DNA of 64,000 nucleotides, from assembly GCA_033297205.1 (NCBI GenBank), contig MU859074.1, forward strand, positions 62,001-126,000. The letters are read 5' to 3'. Of this stretch, positions 38,351-52,310 are shown one piece after another. Made by a program: the position numbers and the translations under genes. The notes under the pieces were generated by a model. It searched no databases and had not been told where the DNA came from. It saw only the letters and a list, made by a program, of their open reading frames with translations. Numbering within the stretch: position 1 is the first letter of the stretch; each line of letters begins with the position of its first letter. This DNA is from Pseudoneurospora amorphoporcata (taxonomy: Eukaryota; Ascomycota; Sordariomycetes; Sordariales; Sordariaceae).

Positions 38351-39536
38351 CCTTACCTTTACAAACCCTTGCTCCGATCGACTTGTAGGAAATCAACTCC
38401 CTCTAACCGTCTAACGTAATTACCTCTAGTACCTCAGCAGCACCGTATAGGTACCTATCTATCTGGGTTCGGTGACATAGCGCACGCACATGGGTCCTTG
38501 AGAAGGTCCATCATTGACGACTGTGGTGCTTGTTAGTATACCTACATACCCTGTGATATCATGTGCTAGAATGGCTCGCTGACTGGTGCATCATTATAGT
38601 AGTGACAAAATGAGAGAAGGATATCCAGGACAGTTTTGGTGGAGATGGGTTTAGTCAACTGAATGGGTGCACATGTGCTACTATGCTCTGAGCTAGGTAG
38701 CTAGACTCTACATGTAGAGATGCGGTCCTTCTGAAAGGGGTGACAATGAAAGAAATTCATTGACATCTCTTCACTGTCATCAAACATCATTTCCCACTGT
38801 CGCAAGATGTGAATCTTCCATTCTGTTCCAGTTACTATCTGTGCTATGTCCATATGTCCGACCATACAACTTTCCAATCAAAAGAAATCAGATATCCTTC
38901 CGCCAACTTTAAATAACTTTTTTTCACATTCAGTTTGTTTACACATCCTCGTTCTTTGGCTCTTCAGACAAGTTTAACTGAATAACCAGACAGGACAAAA
39001 AGAGGAGAGAGAGAGTGAGTTCAAGGAAAAGGGGTATCGTTCCCACCACCGGTGACCACCATAAGCAACCAGAGCAACCAGATAATCCCGGGAGAACAAC
39101 AAAGGGCACCGTCGCCAGCCGCCACCGCCGCCGTCATGGGTAACAACCACCCTCGACGCCGTTTTTCCCAGAACCAAACAAACAAGCAAGTGAAGCATGA
39201 GACGTAAAATCAAGAGAGATGAAAGGGAAAGGAAGCAAAAGGTAAGGGATAAAGAAAAAGCAATGTAAAGTAGAAGAGATGGGCGAAGAGGAAGAGCAAA
39301 TGCAGCAATTACAAAGCTTGGTATCTGCAACATCCTGTGCGCAAGCGGTATCGTGTTCTTGATCGTGTTCGGGAAAGGAAGAAAAAGGAACTGGGGGCGA
39401 GGGCACCTGCTTTACCAACGATTTAGTTCCAAATTCACCAGAGGTTCCAGGGATAGGCGCGCACTATTTACCAACAAGCCACCTTCAGCAGCCAGATCAA
39501 CCTTCAAAGCTGGCTAGGTAGCCATCAAAGAGCAAT

Positions 39537-40972
39537 TCACATGCCCGACCCAAAATAAGCTCCCGCAGCCGTTGCTCCATAATAGTCATGATGCCGCCCA
39601 TGATACCCATGCGCAGTATCCATCGTCGCATATCCTTGAGTATGGGGCGGTAGAGTAACGCTTCCGACCTCGCGGTGGTGATGGTCGTAGGGATCCCGTC
39701 CGTAAGGGTTTCTCCCATACGAATGATGATCGAGTGAATCATCCACACCATGCAACAACCTAGGCCGCTTACTAGCCCTGCTGTAATCGTAGTACCGATC
39801 ATCGGCGGTGGCACCGGTGGTCAGACTGAGGGCTGCGCCGGGGTACGAGTACTGCTGCGCCGCGGCGATGCCCGTGAAGGAGTAGTTTCCGCTACCACCC
39901 ATGGTGGTGGTGGCTGTGGAGGCACCAAAGCCGCCTACGCCCGAAACGGTGGGGGAGGTGAGCATGGTGTTTGAGGGAGATTCGAGCAGGCTTGATGACG
40001 TATGCGAGGCTAGCGAGCCACGGTGATGGCCACGGTCCAAGTGGCCGATACCTGGGATGAGATCATGGTGGTGATGGCCGGCTAGGGTGGTGTTGATGCG
40101 GTGGATTGGGCTGGTACTGGTCGGTGAGAGCTCATCGTGGCTGCCGCCGCCGCTGCCATGAGACTGGGAGTGGTGGTGGGAGATGGTAATGGGCGAATAT
40201 TGTTGTCCGCCTAGACCTATCGTCGAGCCAGTCCTCAGACGGCCTACGACACCACCGCTGCCTTCTCCGACCCCCAACGCGCTGACACCTCTCTTGCGCG
40301 TGCTGACGCTTCGGCTGTCCTTGCGTAGTCGGATGCGCACGCCCTGATCGCTGAACGACCTTGTCAAGAAGGTGCTCTCGGCCATGCCGGGGAAGTACCG
40401 GTGCGGAAACACGACGAACTTGTCCGAGGTGGTCCTGGCTAGGGCGATACACTCCCTGGTTAAAGGCTTGAGCTCGAAGAGGTTGAACTCGAGACGATAG
40501 GTACCCTCGCGGCGCACCGAGACATCCTGGAAGATGAAGAAGAGCCCTTGGGCATTGTTCGTGTCCTTGAGAACGTAGGGAGATGAGCAAAGGGAGCCGG
40601 TCAGATCGTTCTCTTTGGGCTCAGGCTGCTGATGGTTGCCGTCTTCGTTCTCAGTACTACCTGGGGCAACAAGTTTGCAGACGAGGATCAGGTAAGGGTT
40701 GTGTATTTGATGGCGCATTGGGTGGATATCGAGCTGGATGATGGGAGGGGGATCAATGGGCTTTCTGTCTGCTTTGATTTGGGTGTCTTGTTAGTATTTG
40801 TCTTGTCATGGTCATGTCCCATCTCCCCGGTGTCTGCGCAGAGGTGCTTCTCTGTGGTCTCACCTTTCTCTTTCCCGATGGCTACTCGCGCATTCTTGGG
40901 CTGTTGACGGATTTTGAGTTCGTAAACGGGCGACATGCCGTCCATGGACGGCGGTGATGATGTTGCCATCAT
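39537..40972 (-). CDS. vos-1: velvet-domain regulator, VosA type
   Basis: Exons complement(39537..40771, 40864..40972) give 447 residues. The velvet domain occupies about 16-200: VYELKIRQQPKNAR, then GADRKPIDPPPIIQLDI across the intron, SSPYVLKDTNNAQGLFFIFQ, DVSVRREGTYRLEFNLFEL, FPGMAESTFLTRSFSDQGVR and IRLRKDSRS. Velvet proteins are NF-kB-like DNA-binding regulators that control development and secondary metabolism in fungi. The early YELKIRQQP and ADRKPIDPPPI favour VosA over VeA or VelB; VelC is the alternative. The C-terminal half is Gly/Ser/His/Tyr-rich and disordered. Its HHH-rich segments are typical of VosA-like tails. Exon 1 is only 36 codons. A long gene-free region lies 5' of it. 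Confidence 0.88.
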
Positions 40973-43900
40973 TTAGTCGTGGATGTACTTGTCCAAGAGA
41001 ATGGTGGGTTGTAATCCACCTTCGGGTAGCGGATCGTGCCTTCCCAATAATATCCTGACAGACAAAAGGTAACGTCGAACCACGGAAGCTGCGACTGAAC
41101 TTGGGTGTGTCTGGGCTGTCCTGTCGTCACTGGGAAGAAGCAAGTCAAAACTGCCGAATTCCAGGAACCGAGTGGCGATATCGGTGAGAAGGAACTGATG
41201 TTGATCTGTTTCCAAGTCCCAGGGGGTACAAATTAAGTATGAAGGGGAAAAAAAAGAAGAAGCCCAGAAAAAAACAATGACTTGATGTGAATCAACAAGA
41301 GTGATAAGCAGAAGGATCCTTCGGCTAGGGTGAGTCCGTGTGGTCATCTATAAACAAGAGGATGGGCATGTATGTGATATTACCGTAGGCAGGATAGCAA
41401 GATGAGGGGACACCGATATATGATTGACAACGAGGATGTCGTCTGAATGCTAGGTAGGTGACTACCTAGGTACCGGGGTGTTTTCCAAGCCTGCCAGTGT
41501 CAGTACCGTAGATCGGTCTGGTCCTCCTTCAACGAGGAGGAGGAGGTACAGTAGAGGAGTCTTTCTCCAGGCCAGTCCAGGTGGCCATCGACCACATCCG
41601 CATCCCGCATCCCTACTGACATGACGGGGAGGATGTGCCAAGTGCAAGGCAGGGCCGGGGTCGGCCGGGATATTATGGACCGGGGTGTGTCAACGTTTCT
41701 CTTCAGTTCAACACCTCAATGTAAAATCCCAATACTGTATGTAGAGTACTAGCTACGTGGTACTGCAACTGGTGATTTGACAGGAACTGCCTAGCCCCGT
41801 TTGTAGCTGCCTTGTTGAATCTCCGTGTCTTTCCTTTCCTGGGAAACAAGAGAGATTGAGAGGATCCGTTAGAACCCACTGGTAACCGTCAAGCAGATTT
41901 GCTCTGCTTTGGCTTGCCTCTGTAGTAGACAAGTCCGCAGCGGGAACCTGGAGAAGAACCTAATCTCAGTTTGTGTCTTCACAAGGAAACTCGTGCAAAG
42001 TAGTTGTGGTGGGTGGTAGGAAGCCATGCATGAGTGATGGGATGGACGGGAAAAGTTCCCCACCATGGATGGAACGGTACTCCTAACGAGCAACACCTCT
42101 CAGGAACGATTCTCAGTCTTTTCCTGCCACTGGTTTCGATCTGAACAAGTGAGGTGATGCACCTGCGAAAACGGTTTCGAGGCGTGTACCCGGTACTGCC
42201 ACCGTAACGGTGCCAAGGCCAGGTAATTCTGGATAAATGCAAATGTAACTATTCCGTACCAAAAGCGGTTGGTCGCCCACCTTAACGAGTTCACCTATTT
42301 TGGACTTTATTAGTGTCCGTGCATTAAAGGACATGTTTCCAAGCCTTCCCTCGTGGCTCAACGTGAGGTGAGCATTTCCGACACGGCAACTTTCCGTGCT
42401 CGGAAAAGATTGTATGCCCCTGAACGGAGATGACGCCCGGGGCGTTTGACATGTCCGTGATGAAGCTTGGTTGTTTCCGCACCGCTCCCGGAGTCCCGAG
42501 TCCCGAGTCCCGACTTCCGCCGCACAAACGACCAGATCCTTTGTATCTCAGGCACAGAGAGGACTTTTTCCAGGCTCTAGATGTAAAATCTCGTGCGAGT
42601 TCATCAGTGGGTAGTGGCACACCCGATAGACGGTATTCAGGAACACGCACATGGTGGCGTCGACCAAGATGGCAGGCTACCACCAGAGGTAATGCGGCAC
42701 TGAGAACTGCCAGGTAAGGGGTAGGTACGAAGGGTAGCTCTGCAAAGGACCTGGCATCTACCATGGTGCTTCATCCAGAGACGGTTTGCCCGTGCATTGC
42801 TGCAGTGTAGATTGCCAGTCAATAGTTTCGACATGACGGCCTTCTTCGTAGGAATCGGTGAGTGCTGTCGTCAACGCCGACCATGCACGACTAAGACACG
42901 CAGTTTCGAGAAGCTCTCTCGGTGGCTACGGTCAAAGTTCCGTGTTAGCGCGTGTAAAGTGCGAGGCTGACGGAATGATTGGCGTTTTCGAAAAGAATCT
43001 TCCAAGAGGGTCACATCGCCGGCGTCATTAAGACCCGTAAAGCGTTAGCGGCCTCATCAGCGTTATGTGGTTAAGATGGTTGAGCGTGAATCGGCAGAGC
43101 CGAGCTGGCCTTGACCCAAGGCTTGTTTCAGCTCTGCGCCTGTTCGTTGCCAAGCCTTTTTTTTTTTTTAAACACCGGTATGCAAGCCAACAAACTGACT
43201 GAGAGCGGCCAATAGCCCAACCTGTCGAACCGGTTCAGATTGGGGTCGTGCATTTCGCCCGCTCGCATTTCGATATTGTCAGAAGAGGCCAGGATTCCGA
43301 GACATGGCGTTTGGCCGGTCTGACAAGCAGAGGACGGCAGTTGTATGTGGTGATGTGATTCGAGTTGGAATCATGGCCATTTGCTAAGTAGTACGTATAC
43401 TCAGTTCGACCATGTGTTGGTCTGTTGTCCTCATGGGTTAGGTGACGGAGTGAAGTGGCGACTCGTCAAGACAAACAGGAGCTTGTTTTGTAAGGTCTCG
43501 GGGCGGTGGGTTCATCTCGTCTGTGCTCGATTTACTATCAACCGTTGAAACTAGCAAAAACACTAGGAGACCGTCACCTCAACCTCCGAGTGCAAATCTT
43601 GGTTCGGCATGTCGGTTGTTTGACTGGCTTTGAGTTGCAGTGGTTCACGAGTCCCAAGAATGAATGTCGTCTCTTGTATTGCGAACGGTTCGTTGGTGCA
43701 GTCAGCCTTCTGTAAGAATCCTACTTGCCATCTGCAAACTGGAGGTTCATGAGGTTGTTCGCAGACCCGCAAAGTTGCAGAAAGTGCCTTGGTTGGAGAA
43801 TAAAAAAGACAAGTTGTCAAAGTTGGAGTTGGTGTGGGGGACGAGGTGCTCCATCGACAGGGGACGGGACTGCGAACGTCAAACGGTCATGTGGGGCTTG

Positions 43901-46900
43901 TGCGATTGAATGCTACTGTACCGTCCAGGGCACCCGATTCTCGCTACTTGACCAAAAGATAAGGAAGGTTCAAAGCTGCTCTGACGGCAAGAGCAAGGCA
44001 TTCATGGCACTTGAGGAAATGAACTGGAGGCTGTGAGTGACGAGCTGGAGGAAGGCGCGCGGCAGGGTTACGTACCGTGACCTCCAACCAAGGGAAAGCT
44101 CCAACGTCTTTTACCCCTCCATCTCCACGGCATGGAATCAACTGGAGCTGTCTCCCATTTGCAGGACTTCCAATGGCAGCTTCCCACTCAGACCATCTCT
44201 CTCTTTTTCCAAGTCCCGCCCAACCCAACTCCTGACCTTGGCTTGTCCTCAGTCCTCACATCCTTTCCGAATTCCGGAGTCCGGACACCAAGGGGGGAAA
44301 AAGAAAAGAACCGAAATCAGCACATGCGGCCACCAACAACGTCGTCGCTATCTGCCGGTTGAACCCTCCCTAGCCTCATTTGAGAATCAGTGTCTGATCA
44401 GGCCTGGTATCAATTCAACATGATGAAAAGAAAGAACAGGTAACAACATCATCATGTCATTCCCGGGCTGACTGCGGGCTACAGTACACTCCTGACCTCA
44501 CTCAGGACATCATGGACATTATGGACCACTCAGCACTGGACCTAACAACCCCTTGAGCTAGGCACCCTTCTTTCGCCTCTTCCCGCGCGGTACCGGAAAT
44601 GGTGCTCCTCGGGTTGGACCGGTCGACTCCCGCCCTTCACTTCGGACAAGTCCCGGGCCAAAGCACCCAGCATCACTTGGAGCTGACCTTCTCCAGTCAA
44701 AAGCACCACGCAAACCTAATGGCACTTGGTCTTCAGGTGACAGCGTCACCACCACCATCTTCTCCCCCTCTTCTCCCCCACGGCTGCACACTGCATGCTT
44801 GAATCAGCAGATGGTGATGCTTCTCTTCCCTGTCACCATGCTTTCCAACATGGCACCTTCGTGGTCCTTTTTTTTTTTGTTTTTTTTCTCCGACCCTCAA
44901 TGCCCTATCGATGCCCTATCTCAATGTTCACTGTGTCGAGAGCGTGGGCAAACTGATTGATATGGCCAACGACTCTGCTGGTCATCTGAAACCGGGTAGC
45001 GGCCACGGCATGAACGGCATGTCTTCTTCATGGCGCTCATTTGACGCGGTTTTCACCGTGTTTCTTGCACTGGCCGCACGGCAAACAGCATCACTACGGT
45101 CAGATGAGAGCGAGCAAGGCTAGCAAAGGCCGTTCTTGAATGCAGACAGACCCAGGCCCGCCATTTGAAGGCTGCAGGAACTGAAGCCAATCACACATGG
45201 GTTCCGGGAACCTCAGCCCTACCTATATTTGCGCGTATTAATACCATCAGATCATGTATCGCTCCCCCTTCCGACCTTTCATTTGCTGTTTCCCCCTTGT
45301 AGTGTATCTCCCCACCAAGTCGATCTGCAGAAAAGACATGGGTCCCTATCCTTCTTCTCTGACAAAAGGATGACGGGAATCCTCTCCATTTCCATCTTGT
45401 ATGAGTCTTGCAATCTCACCTGGGAAGTGTCTCTCGAGTCCGTTTCTAGTCTGGTTCAGCTCGGACGTTGTCCAGACCTCTCCACATCGGGAAAGCTCCA
45501 TTCCAGTGATGATGTACAACGATACAACGGGAGAACGGGTCCACGTCGGGATCAGAACCTTGGTTCTCAACGGTGCATTTTGTGGGGTTTGGAGGACCCA
45601 TTTATGTCTTGATCCCTACAGGATCTAGACACGGTGTGGCTTCTGTCTAGATGACGAGGAGATGCATCCGACCGGTGACAGGTCTCATCACCGTCCGCTT
45701 CCCCTCGCTCCGGCTACTCCTCCTAGGACCTCCCATGTCAGAGAGGGGTAGTGGAAACAACAAAGTGGTCAAGACATTGGCGCAACGTTTGCTTTCCGTG
45801 CCAGCCCAAGGGGCAGTCTTCCCTTTACCTGGTTCTTCCGAAACCTTCTGCAAAGACGCGGAACGAGAGTTGGGCGAAACCAGCTCGGATACCAAACGGG
45901 CCGGCGCTGGAAGGGTCTGCAATTTGTGTCCCGTTCTTCCCAGCCGGCAATAAATCAGTTCCCGCTTCACGCTAGCCAAAAATGCCTAGAATCAATATCA
46001 ACAGCAGTCAAGTGCATGTTCAGGTCCTGTATACAATTAATGCCATGTTTTTGAGGCTCTTTCTGGAGATATAAGATCATCCGTCCTCTTCCAACATGTT
46101 TGTTCCTGTTCCCTTGTTCCGTTGGCGAGGAAGGACTTGGTGGCCAGCTATGACAGGGAAGTGTTCGACGGTGAAAGTCTCATACCATATCCGCCAAGAG
46201 TAGCCGGATTTGCGGCCCTTTCCTTCATGGCTTTCCAGAACCGTTGGCTTATTCTATTCTAAGATGCCAAGGGACATCTTCTCCCTAAAGTTCCAAGACC
46301 CAAATGTTCTTCTGGGCTGGAGATTCCCCAGGTCTACACCCATTCTTCCAGACTTCGCTGGTCATGTCTTAGGGGCAATAGAGTTACCAAACACACAATG
46401 AACCGAAGTCGGTACCAATCAAGCATCGAACCTTCTCTACAGAGTTCTGTCTCGACTGTCGGTAGCGGTAGCTCCTAGCCTCCGTATGGTCTCCTGAAGA
46501 GGTCCAGCTTCACGAGAGAGGAATGAAGGGCAAGGGAAGCTTGCCAACAACTTCCAGAATAACTTGGTATCTACGCTTGGTTTTGCTCTTCTGCTTCGAT
46601 CCACCGCAGCTCCGCCGTTTCTTTTGGGATTACCCAGACCAATACTGACACTCACATCACCAAGGAAGCTTTTTCAGGTGGGTAAAATACTGAGCTCAAG
46701 TATGATCCTTAAGTTAATCCACTAAGAACATGGAGATGGATTTAATCAGGCGCCATGAGCCAGCTGGGCCACTAGGAGCATGGAGAGCAAGCTTTATCCT
46801 CTTGCCTAAGCTCCACGATCGTACACCACTGCCAATACATGTTGTCCAGAGATGCTGAACGTCCGGTTCTGTCCCCAGGACTTTAGTCTAGGGTTCTCCA

Positions 46901-49900
46901 CGGAGTAAATCCCGCCCGATTTGGTCGACAACCAAGTCCCGGGGCTGATGCAACAATGGAAGATACGAGGCGACGTTTAGTGTGGTCACTCGTGCTTAAC
47001 GCACGTCTCTCAAACCCGAACCGAATTCCAGCTCTGCGTGGAGCAGCTAACATTGATCAGGATCGCCAGTGCGTTTTCTTGTGCTCGGCGGGCCACTCGG
47101 CACAGACATGACCGGTGGTTATCCTGGAACTCTGGGATAACAGGTGGCCGCCTGGATATATAGTGGTCTAAGCCTCATCGGTCACGATATCGAGGTGGTA
47201 AATTTATTGACACCCATCTGTTATGACGTTCCTTTTCTGGACATCTAGCTATCCCGTCCAGCGGGTCCGGTCAGGAGATTGGGATCACGTCGTCGAGCCC
47301 AGAGCTAAGGATGAGGCCGAATTCGGTCTTATCAAGCCCTCTCCTACGTGGGCAGAAACCGGGAGCCAAGGTAATGAGATATGTGTTGCATATTACGGCG
47401 CAGTCATGGTGGCAGAGTCATGATGTGAAGTATTTGCATCATGGACACCGGAGTAACCATAGACCGAAGCCACTATCAGCGTCAAAGTGTGGTGGCACAA
47501 CTCACCCAGGTAACGAACAGATGGGACTCAAGAAACGTGTCGGTCCCGGGGAAAGGGATTCCAAGCATACACTAGGCGACGCCACACATTCTACTCACAC
47601 ATACTGACACAGGGACTTGAAATTGACACCTTCGTGCCACAGAGGGTGAGTGGGTTGCGTATTTCGGGCTCCTATGTCGGAAAGATTTCTTTATGTGTAT
47701 ACCGCATCTCAAGACACAGCGCATGATGCAATTGGTGGTGGTTGGTTGGTATACCTATAAGTGAAGCTGATATGGCCGCTGTGCCAGTTGTCAGTTGTGG
47801 CGTCATTGGCCGGCCCGCGATTCCTTGAGACACTCCATTGGTCCGTGAGAGCCTTGTTTTAATTTGCAGTTTTATCTGCACTGATGATAGTCTTCGAACA
47901 GTCAGCTTAGGAACCGCGTGTTAAGGAGTCCTCTTGTGGACATGGGGAGTTTTGGTGTGGGCGGTTACCAGCCGGACATCTACACTGTCATTATCTGGCT
48001 TCCTGCCAATCGCAGAAGAATCAATTGCTCGCAACGACCTAAAGTTAGCCTCCGGCTGGTATACCCTTAACCCTGAGCGGACTGAAAATGTTGATTGGAA
48101 GGAACAATGGACATTCAAGCCCATTGCCGACAGTTGGATTTCTCCCGTATCGGCCATGGCTCTTTTCCGTGCACACCAGGTCTGTTGTGCGTGTTCCGCT
48201 CCTTGCAAGGAAAGAGGAATAGCAGATGACGTCTCGCGCCAGGTCAGAACTTTTCCAAAGAGGGGGGAACGAGAATCTCATCTCACTCTCTTCTTTCTCG
48301 TTCCTTGTGAAAAGTCCGCGGATGGCGTTGCCAAGCTCGACTCCAATGGGTGTCATCATTTATCCACTCGCACATCAACCTACCACTTTGTCAACTATGA
48401 CGGAGACCACTGTCAGAACTAAAAGTCACGATGAGATTCCAAATCCCAAAACCCAGATCCAGGAAATGCACCAATGAATGGACCTGTCCACTCTGACCAG
48501 GTGCCATTCCAATGCCATGGAGGCAAGGGGGGCTTGCTTGGCTGCAGGCACTTTAAACAGCCGACTACCGGTGTGCAACGTCCTTTGACCGTGTATCGAA
48601 TCGGTTAAAACGTTCGGACAAGAGCGAGCGCTGACTGTTGCCTTTTGGTATGTTGAAAGGAAGGGGAGGGATTCCCAGTGCAACTGCACAGCAGGCTAAC
48701 TGACCACGCAGCTTCACAAGAGGTAACAGGGTTGGAAGAAATGGCAGGCTGGCAAGGTTGGCGATGCCACCATGCCCTACCGCTGATTGAAAAGCAGAAG
48801 CTTGCATAGCTGAGACCGTCCACAACCCTATCACCCTGGGAAACGTCCGAGCGTACAGCAGAGTCCCAAGAGACCCAGCCATGTCATGATCCTTTCTGGA
48901 CTACCGCAATCATGATATGTCCAAAACGGGACTCCCAAAGAAACTGGTTCAACTGCTTGAAGTTGCACGCATTCACATCCCAGTGGCAAACCTGCCGTTC
49001 TGTGCAGTCCAGTGCAGTGTGCAGTGTGCAGTTACCCGCCATGTCCAGTCACAATGGCACGCATACATTCGGCGGCCGTCCTGTCATGCGGCCACCCCCC
49101 TAGCCCTTCATTGCCGACGACCCCCGACGGCACTCTCGGACAAGACCGCGCCGTTTCTACAATCTTGACAATTGATCAGACATCGTACGGTGCCAGGACG
49201 ACCCGAAACGCCCGCTCGAGACCGCTCCGGAGCGGGGGTAGAGTCCTTTCGTCGGTTTATATCGGGGGTCAGCTCGTGTGTCCGTGAAGTGGCATTGCCA
49301 GATACATACGGGACGGAAGGTGGAGGTGCTGACTCCTAATGCTCTCAGCTGTCTAACAGCCATGTCGGTACCGTCTCGACAGATCCCCGACCCTTCCACT
49401 ATATACTTCATACAGATCTTCATACCCACAAGGCGATTCATCTTGCTCGTCTTTACCGACAGAGAGGCAGCTGGTAGCTCTCCAAGAATAGCAGCAAATT
49501 GCAATGACTCTACCTTGGTCACTCGCTCTCTGGGATTGCGGGGAGGGATATTGCGGAGAATGAAATTTGTTGACGGCTGGAGACGAGACTGACAGGATCG
49601 GCGGTCGGAAGGCAAAGTGAAAAATTCAACCAACAACCCGCTCGAAGCCGGCCTGATCTCACCATTCCCTTCTGACGACCAGGGGTCCGGCCTTCCGAAG
49701 CGCGCCAACGCGCTAGGCATTTGCAACATCCGCGAGCCGTCGTTACATCGTGTTGAAACTGGTCAGTGACCAATCAAGAGATTGAAGGGGCAAAGTAACT
49801 GCCAGCCCGTTGGAGGAGGGGGGGGAGGGGGGGAAGAGCTCCATGTCTCCGGTACTGGCTGTTTCCCCTTGTTCTGCTTAGACCTGGGTCCGTCATCTCG

Positions 49901-50486
49901 ACCGTTCCCGTCGAGGGGAGAACAAACAAAGTGACCAACATGCCTAAAGCGAAGACATGAGATGCAACTGATGGGCCGGAGATCCGGCCACCGAGCCTTG
50001 TCCCTCGCTCTTTTGGCGGGCTCGGAGTCTGGAGTTCTCTCCACAAACGCTCACTGGGGAGTACAACAAAGACCTATTCCTATAAGACACTACTCGATAT
50101 CGGTACGTCGGGTTCGCCGAACCCCAAAAATGGCAGGGTACCTAACTTCCAGCATGTATTTCCTGCCCAGGTTGTGTTGAAGTTTGAGAGTTTGCGTTGG
50201 TATGGCGCGATGAATCATCCATTCACCATCTGCTTTTCAATCTTTGCCTGGCGTTGCTTCGTCAATAATCTGTTGGGGTTCGTAGTTATTCCTTAACCTC
50301 CTTAATTGCTAGGCGATTCTGTAATTCGTAGATGTATTTTCCACCTTGCACAGACACATAGGCCTTCGATATGCTCCCTTCTCTACGATTTTCACTTCTT
50401 CTTTTCCTTGTTAATAATACCCCACCCGGCCTATAGCTCTCCAACAGCCCTTCCTTACTTCCTCACTTTCACAGCTTTTCAATCAC
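40973..50486. other. 9.5-kb gene-free region upstream of the velvet gene
   Basis: No open frame here has a recognisable domain or splices into one by hand. The longest (about 190 codons, minus strand 49157-49729) lacks any motif. Base composition looks ordinary rather than AT-rich, so this is not a RIP-ruined repeat. Visible details: a CTAGGTAG-CTACCTAG hairpin at 41450-41469, a tandem TCCCGAG repeat near 42489-42513, T-runs at about 43158 and 44870, and several TATA-like sites (45221, 47155, 49399). It probably holds the velvet gene's long leader and regulatory DNA, perhaps noncoding transcripts. Unrecognised genes remain possible. Confidence 0.5.
41450..41469. repeat. TAGGTAG inverted repeat
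   Basis: CTAGGTAG-GTGA-CTACCTAG has perfect 8-bp arms and sits about 480 bp upstream of the velvet start codon. Confidence 0.75.
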
Positions 50487-51728
50487 TCAGGACCCCCATT
50501 TGGAATTCAACCTATTCCAAACCGTCTGATCCACCGGCAACACACTCCCATGCCTCAACCCCGTAGGCCACCCCGCCCTCGAACTTGCCGTCCACCCTGA
50601 ATTACTTCCCGGGTTACTACTCTCATAGGGTCTATACCCATCACTCCCATAAAAGTCCAACAGCAAATGCACCTTCCCAGGAGTAGTGTTATCCCAATAC
50701 GCCGCCGGCCCTTCCACCCCACTTTGAATGATCGCTGACGAGCCGCCCGCACGAGTCCAGATACCAAAGAGGCCGGTGGCGGAAGTCTCAACGAAGACGG
50801 TTTTGAGGGATTCGTCTTTCATGAAGCGGAGGAAGGATTGAGCGGTGGAGTTGGAGGGGTTGAGCGGGAGGAAGGTTAGGTCGATTATGTTGGTGGGGGA
50901 TCGGTCGATGTAAGTTTGGGGAGTGGAGAAGGTGCGGAAATCGGAGGTGTAGGCGTAGCGGATGCGGATGGAGGAGGGGTTGCCGGTGTGATTTGGGTCG
51001 GAGGTTGGGTACTGTTGTAGGGTTGGTTAGGTTAGTTGGTAAGGTAGAAAGACAGGAAAGTGGGAAGAAGGTGAATGAGAAGGAAGGAACGAGGGCAGGA
51101 GGAGACATACGAATTTGGAAGCCCAATGAACGAGATATTGACCCTTTGCCGGATCCCAAATCGCTTCAGGTGCCCACACCATGCCGGCCGTGTTATCCTC
51201 TACCACGACCAGTCGCTCATTGACCCAATTGATAAGGTCGGTGCTTTCCCAGACAAAGATCCCTTTGGAACCTTGTCGTTGTGCGGCGTCCCATGTTGTC
51301 TGTTTTCATTCATCATATACCATCAATTACCTCGTCCAACCCCTATTGTTGACACACCTGAGGGATCAATAACGCACCTTTCCAATATTCAAATCGGTCC
51401 CAATAATATACCACTTCTTCCCTGCTTCGCTACCTCCACCCGGAATTATCGTCGGGTCCCGCACACCTCCTGTCCCCTTGGTTGGCTTGTAGATGGGCGA
51501 ACCTTTGTTCAAAGCCTTGAATGAGATGGGGTTGTTGCCGTTGCTGAGGTAGAAGTAGACGTATGGATCGGTGCCGAGGAAGAAGACGCCCAGGTATCCC
51601 GCGAGCGATGGGTCTCCGCGCTGGGCTAGTTGGGCTTCATGAAGACCCAGAGATGCGGTGTCGATGACGAGAGCGCTGCAGGCCCAGGCCCAGGTAGAGA
51701 CGAGGAGAGTGAGACTGAGGAGGTTCAT
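50487..51728 (-). CDS. secreted GH43 glycoside hydrolase
   Basis: Exons complement(50487..51011, 51111..51299, 51378..51728) give 354 residues, with both introns in phase 0. A signal peptide (MNLLSLTLLVSTWAWACSA) precedes a five-bladed propeller of GH43 type: GTDPYVYFYLSNG with Asp54 as candidate base, GGVRDPTII with Asp91 as the modulating Asp, and MVWAPEAIWDP with Glu162 as candidate acid. KKWYIIGTDLNIGKTTWDAA and IFVWESTDLINWVNERL are blade strands of this family. It should act outside the cell on arabinose- or xylose-containing polysaccharides. The exact substrate (arabinan or arabinoxylan) cannot be read from the sequence. There is no carbohydrate-binding module. The C-terminus is divergent and lacks the beta-sandwich domain found in the remnant at 36.2 kb. 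Confidence 0.9.
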
Positions 51729-52310
51729 CTTTGACTTTCGGGACGCACCCTAGGATAACGTAAGGGAAGAAGGGATGTTAAAGCGGCTCAGGAGGGTCCA
51801 GGTACCCAGAGAAGCAAGGGGTGGCTGCAGCACGTTGAAGATCTGGGACTACAAGATCTTTATATCCCGAGAAACTCATCTACGTTCCTCTTGGAGCCTT
51901 CTATACGCTACACCCTCCCCATGTGAAAGTCGCATCCCCATATTGACCAGAGTTTGGCTCCATGAGCTCCACATGGCCCTAAAACATCCAAAGTTGGGGT
52001 AACGGGGGTTAGGTGACATTGAGGCAAAGGAGGAGCCGAGGAGGGCCGAAATAGGTTGTAAATGGCTAAACCATGCCCGTCATGCCCCAGGTTGATCGGA
52101 GAGTGTTGCAATCCAAGGTCGATCTCCAGATTTTCTGGCCCAAGTCATTCCGATTCGATTGCTGGAAACAAGATTCTCCATGCTGGGCGCGGCCAGGTAC
52201 CGGTAGGTGTTCGTGGCTACAACGCTACACTGGAAAAGGAGATCCCGGAGCCGAACCTGGACAGAAAAGAGAATGCCGTTGAAGCTTTGACGATACGATA
52301 TGCGGTCCAA
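51729..52310. other. promoter of GH43 and 3' end of the Artemis-like gene
   Basis: A 0.58-kb intergenic stretch. TATAAA on the minus strand at 51859-51864 lies 131 nt before the GH43 start. No other feature is seen. Confidence 0.6.
51859..51864 (-). promoter_or_regulatory. TATA box of the GH43 gene
   Basis: On the minus strand GGGATATAAAGATC contains TATAAA 131 nt before the ATG, nearly the same spacing as at the 8185 gene. Confidence 0.55.

Larger units (their letters stand above)
37250..39536. other. repeat-rich intergenic DNA
   Basis: 2.3 kb between the small gene and the 3' end of the velvet gene. It is dense in simple repeats: a TAGGTA hairpin (37762-37812), a CT run (37848-37881), CATC and CAG repeats (about 37985-38065) and a T18A14 block (38319-38350). 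A frame at 37379-37621 is mostly His/Pro low complexity, and I do not support it. Confidence 0.6.

Noticed and set aside
49157..49729. 190-codon minus-strand frame in the gene-free region
   Set aside because: No domain, no signal peptide and no plausible splice partners. It could be a short lineage-specific gene but the sequence does not support it.
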